Shown: positions 6,500 to 7,197 of the stretch, in pieces
How positions within the stretch are numbered: the first letter of the stretch is position 1
Layout of the letters: the number at the start of each line of letters is the position of its first letter
NCBI GenBank assembly: GCA_031283835.1
Contig: JAITBA010000063.1
Coordinates: 1-7,197, forward strand
Reading direction: 5' to 3'
Source: Oscillospiraceae bacterium
GTDB lineage: Bacteria > Bacillota > Clostridia > Oscillospirales > Acutalibacteraceae
Length of the DNA stretch: 7,197 nucleotides
Notes under the pieces: generated by a model
Seen by the model: only the letters and a program-made list of their open reading frames with translations
The model's database searches: none
What the model was told of the DNA's origin: nothing
Position numbers and translations under genes: made by a program

Positions 6500-6644
6500 A
6501 CGCTCAACGCCCATCTTCTGGCGGATTTTCCGCCGTTCTGCGTTAATTTTTTTTGTAATACGAAAGTATGACTGCAAAAAATTTGCCTGGCCCGGCAAAA
6601 GATCCGGTCAAAATCTGGACAGTTCGGATAGTGTCAACACGCCC
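6484..6644. mobile_element. MITE-like non-autonomous element, 161 bp, 16-bp terminal inverted repeats, TA duplication
   Basis: Perfect 16-bp terminal repeats (6484-6499 and 6629-6644) flanked by TA on both sides (6482-6483, 6645-6646) enclose 129 bp without a convincing gene. TA duplication with GGG-starting ends is known for IS630/Tc1-mariner-like and some IS5-group elements, so it was probably moved by a transposase encoded elsewhere; the parent family is inferred. The interior is tiled with small hairpins: GGCGGA/TCCGCC (6520-6534) inside AACGC/GCGTT (6506-6544), a GAAA-loop hairpin (6558-6569), TTTGCC/GGCAAA (6582-6599) and ATCCG/CGGAT (6602-6629). It is more A/T-rich than its flanks. Removing the element and one TA restores TAC-TAA-ACGG, i.e. 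an intact iolD stop and an iolD-iolE gap of about 60 bp. Confidence 0.8.
6506..6554 (+). terminator. Terminator-like hairpin plus T8 tract inside the MITE, after iolD
   Basis: Outer stem AACGC (6506-6510)/GCGTT (6540-6544), an unpaired internal region, then the inner stem GGCGGA (6520-6525)/TCCGCC (6529-6534) with a TTT loop. This is followed by AA and eight T (6547-6554). The stem is interrupted and the T run is two bases from it, so efficiency is uncertain and termination may be partial. It lies 22 bp past the iolD stop and would reduce transcription into iolE. Confidence 0.55.
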
Positions 6645-6646
6645 TA
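6629..6646. repeat. Right terminal inverted repeat of the MITE, with TA target duplication
   Basis: TAGTGTCAACACGCCCTA is an exact reverse complement of 6482-6499. The outer TA (6645-6646) is the second copy of the duplication, and the flanking host sequence resumes with AACGG. Confidence 0.85.
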
Positions 6647-6708
6647 AACGGATATAGGCTCTAAAACCCTGCATAAAAAATTTTTTTGAGAAGAGAAAGG
6701 AACCGCTG
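6647..6708 (+). other. Leader of iolE: A6T7 tract and ribosome binding site, no clear promoter
   Basis: This is the 62 bp left between the MITE and iolE. It contains A6 followed by T7 (6675-6687), a tract likely to be curved, then AAAGGAA (6696-6702), which serves as the iolE Shine-Dalgarno. I looked for -35/-10 pairs here and across the MITE end and found none convincing, so iolE probably relies on transcription coming through from iolD. Confidence 0.45.
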
Positions 6709-7197
6709 ATGGCATTCAAAAATGTGAAGCTGGGCATTGCCCCCATTGCGTGGACCAACGACGACATGCCCGACCTGGGCGGCAAAAACACCTTTGAGCA
6801 GTGCGTGAGTGAAATGGCGCTGGCGGGCTTTTGCGGCTGCGAGGTGGGCAACAAATACCCCACCGACCGCGCGGTATTGAAGAAAGCGCTTGACCTGCGC
6901 GGGCTAACCATTTGCAACCGCTGGTTTTCGTGCTTTTTGCTCAACGAGCCCTTCGAGCGCGTGGCGGCGGAATTTGAGGCGCAGCTAGACTTTTTGTCCT
7001 TTCTTGGCGCGAAGGTGATCGGCGCTTCGGAGCAGAGCTTCTCGGTGCAGGGCACGGGCAAGGCCGTGTTTGACGAGAAGCCCGTGATGGACGACGCGCA
7101 GTGGGCGCGCCTGACCAAAGGCCTGAACAAGCTGGGCAAAATCGCCGCCGGGCGCGGGATGAAACTGACCTTTCATCACCACATGGGCACCGTGGTA
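6709..7197 (+). CDS. iolE: Inosose dehydratase IolE, N-terminal 163 aa (runs off right edge)
   Basis: Dehydrates 2-keto-myo-inositol (scyllo-inosose) to the trihydroxycyclohexane-dione that IolD opens; cytoplasmic, xylose-isomerase-like TIM barrel needing a divalent metal. Family signatures are clear: LGIAPIAWTNDD (8-19), LGGKNTFEQCVSEMALAGF (23-41), EVGNKYP (45-51), VIGASEQSFSVQG (103-115) and the FHHHMGT segment (155-161). A full family member is about 300 aa, so a little over half is present and the frame is open at the edge. The ATG at 6709 follows AAAGGAA (6696-6702) by 6 nt. It lies downstream of iolD on the same strand but is now separated by a MITE carrying a terminator-like hairpin. 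Its sequence is distinct from the barrel half of the fusion protein, so the locus has two different barrels of this superfamily. Confidence 0.95.
   Translation, partial: MAFKNVKLGIAPIAWTNDDMPDLGGKNTFEQCVSEMALAGFCGCEVGNKYPTDRAVLKKALDLRGLTICNRWFSCFLLNEPFERVAAEFEAQLDFLSFLGAKVIGASEQSFSVQGTGKAVFDEKPVMDDAQWARLTKGLNKLGKIAAGRGMKLTFHHHMGTVV

Noticed and set aside
6491..6519. TTGACA in the left MITE repeat as an outward or internal promoter
   Set aside because: No -10-like hexamer occurs 16-18 bp downstream. The copy in the right repeat points back into the element, so it cannot drive iolE.
6543..7139. 198-codon minus-strand open frame spanning the MITE and iolE
   Set aside because: It crosses the mobile element boundary and is antisense to a clear IolE frame. 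It does not resemble a transposase.
1..7197. CRISPR array, tRNA, rRNA or tandem repeats
   Set aside because: No regularly spaced repeats, no cloverleaf-like tRNA sequence and no rRNA segments were seen in the gaps between genes.

Overview
This 7.2 kb window is a GC-rich bacterial chromosome segment containing part of a myo-inositol catabolism (iol) locus. Several features suggest a high-GC gut-type Clostridia (Oscillospiraceae-like) member: strong SigA-type promoters, purine-rich Shine-Dalgarno sites, a YibE/F-like gene start, a long two-domain NAD synthetase, and IolD/IolE. That assignment is an inference from style and gene content, not from a marker gene.

Layout. Leftward (minus strand), read from the centre: a 663-aa fusion of a sugar-isomerase-type TIM barrel and a Gfo/Idh/MocA dehydrogenase (4373-2382). 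After a 54-bp gap comes glutamine-dependent NAD+ synthetase NadE (2327-411). A perfect 13-bp inverted repeat starts on the nadE stop codon, and then comes the first 112 codons of a probable YibE/F-like membrane protein, cut by the left edge (338-1). Rightward (plus strand): iolD (4562-6484), a 161-bp MITE-like element (6484-6644), and the first 163 codons of iolE, cut by the right edge (6709-7197). No gene-free stretch exceeds 300 bp. The longest, 6485-6708, is mostly the MITE.

The two arms are driven by divergent promoters in 4374-4561. Both have a perfect TTGACA -35 box and a 17-bp spacer. The -35 boxes mirror each other around a near-concentric 8-bp palindrome, and a second inverted repeat (GCACA-AGAA-TGTGC) fills the spacer of the iolD promoter. 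This suggests joint control of the iol genes and the fusion gene.

How the genes may work together: the dehydrogenase half of the fusion could oxidise an inositol or related polyol or glycoside to a keto compound, and the barrel half could isomerise or eliminate it. IolE then dehydrates 2-keto-myo-inositol, and IolD hydrolytically opens the resulting ring dione. NadE would supply NAD+ for the dehydrogenase step. The most notable points are the barrel-dehydrogenase fusion, with a Shine-Dalgarno/GTG pair still visible at the domain junction, and the MITE. The MITE inserted in the TA of the iolD stop codon, rebuilt that stop, and placed a terminator-like hairpin between iolD and iolE.
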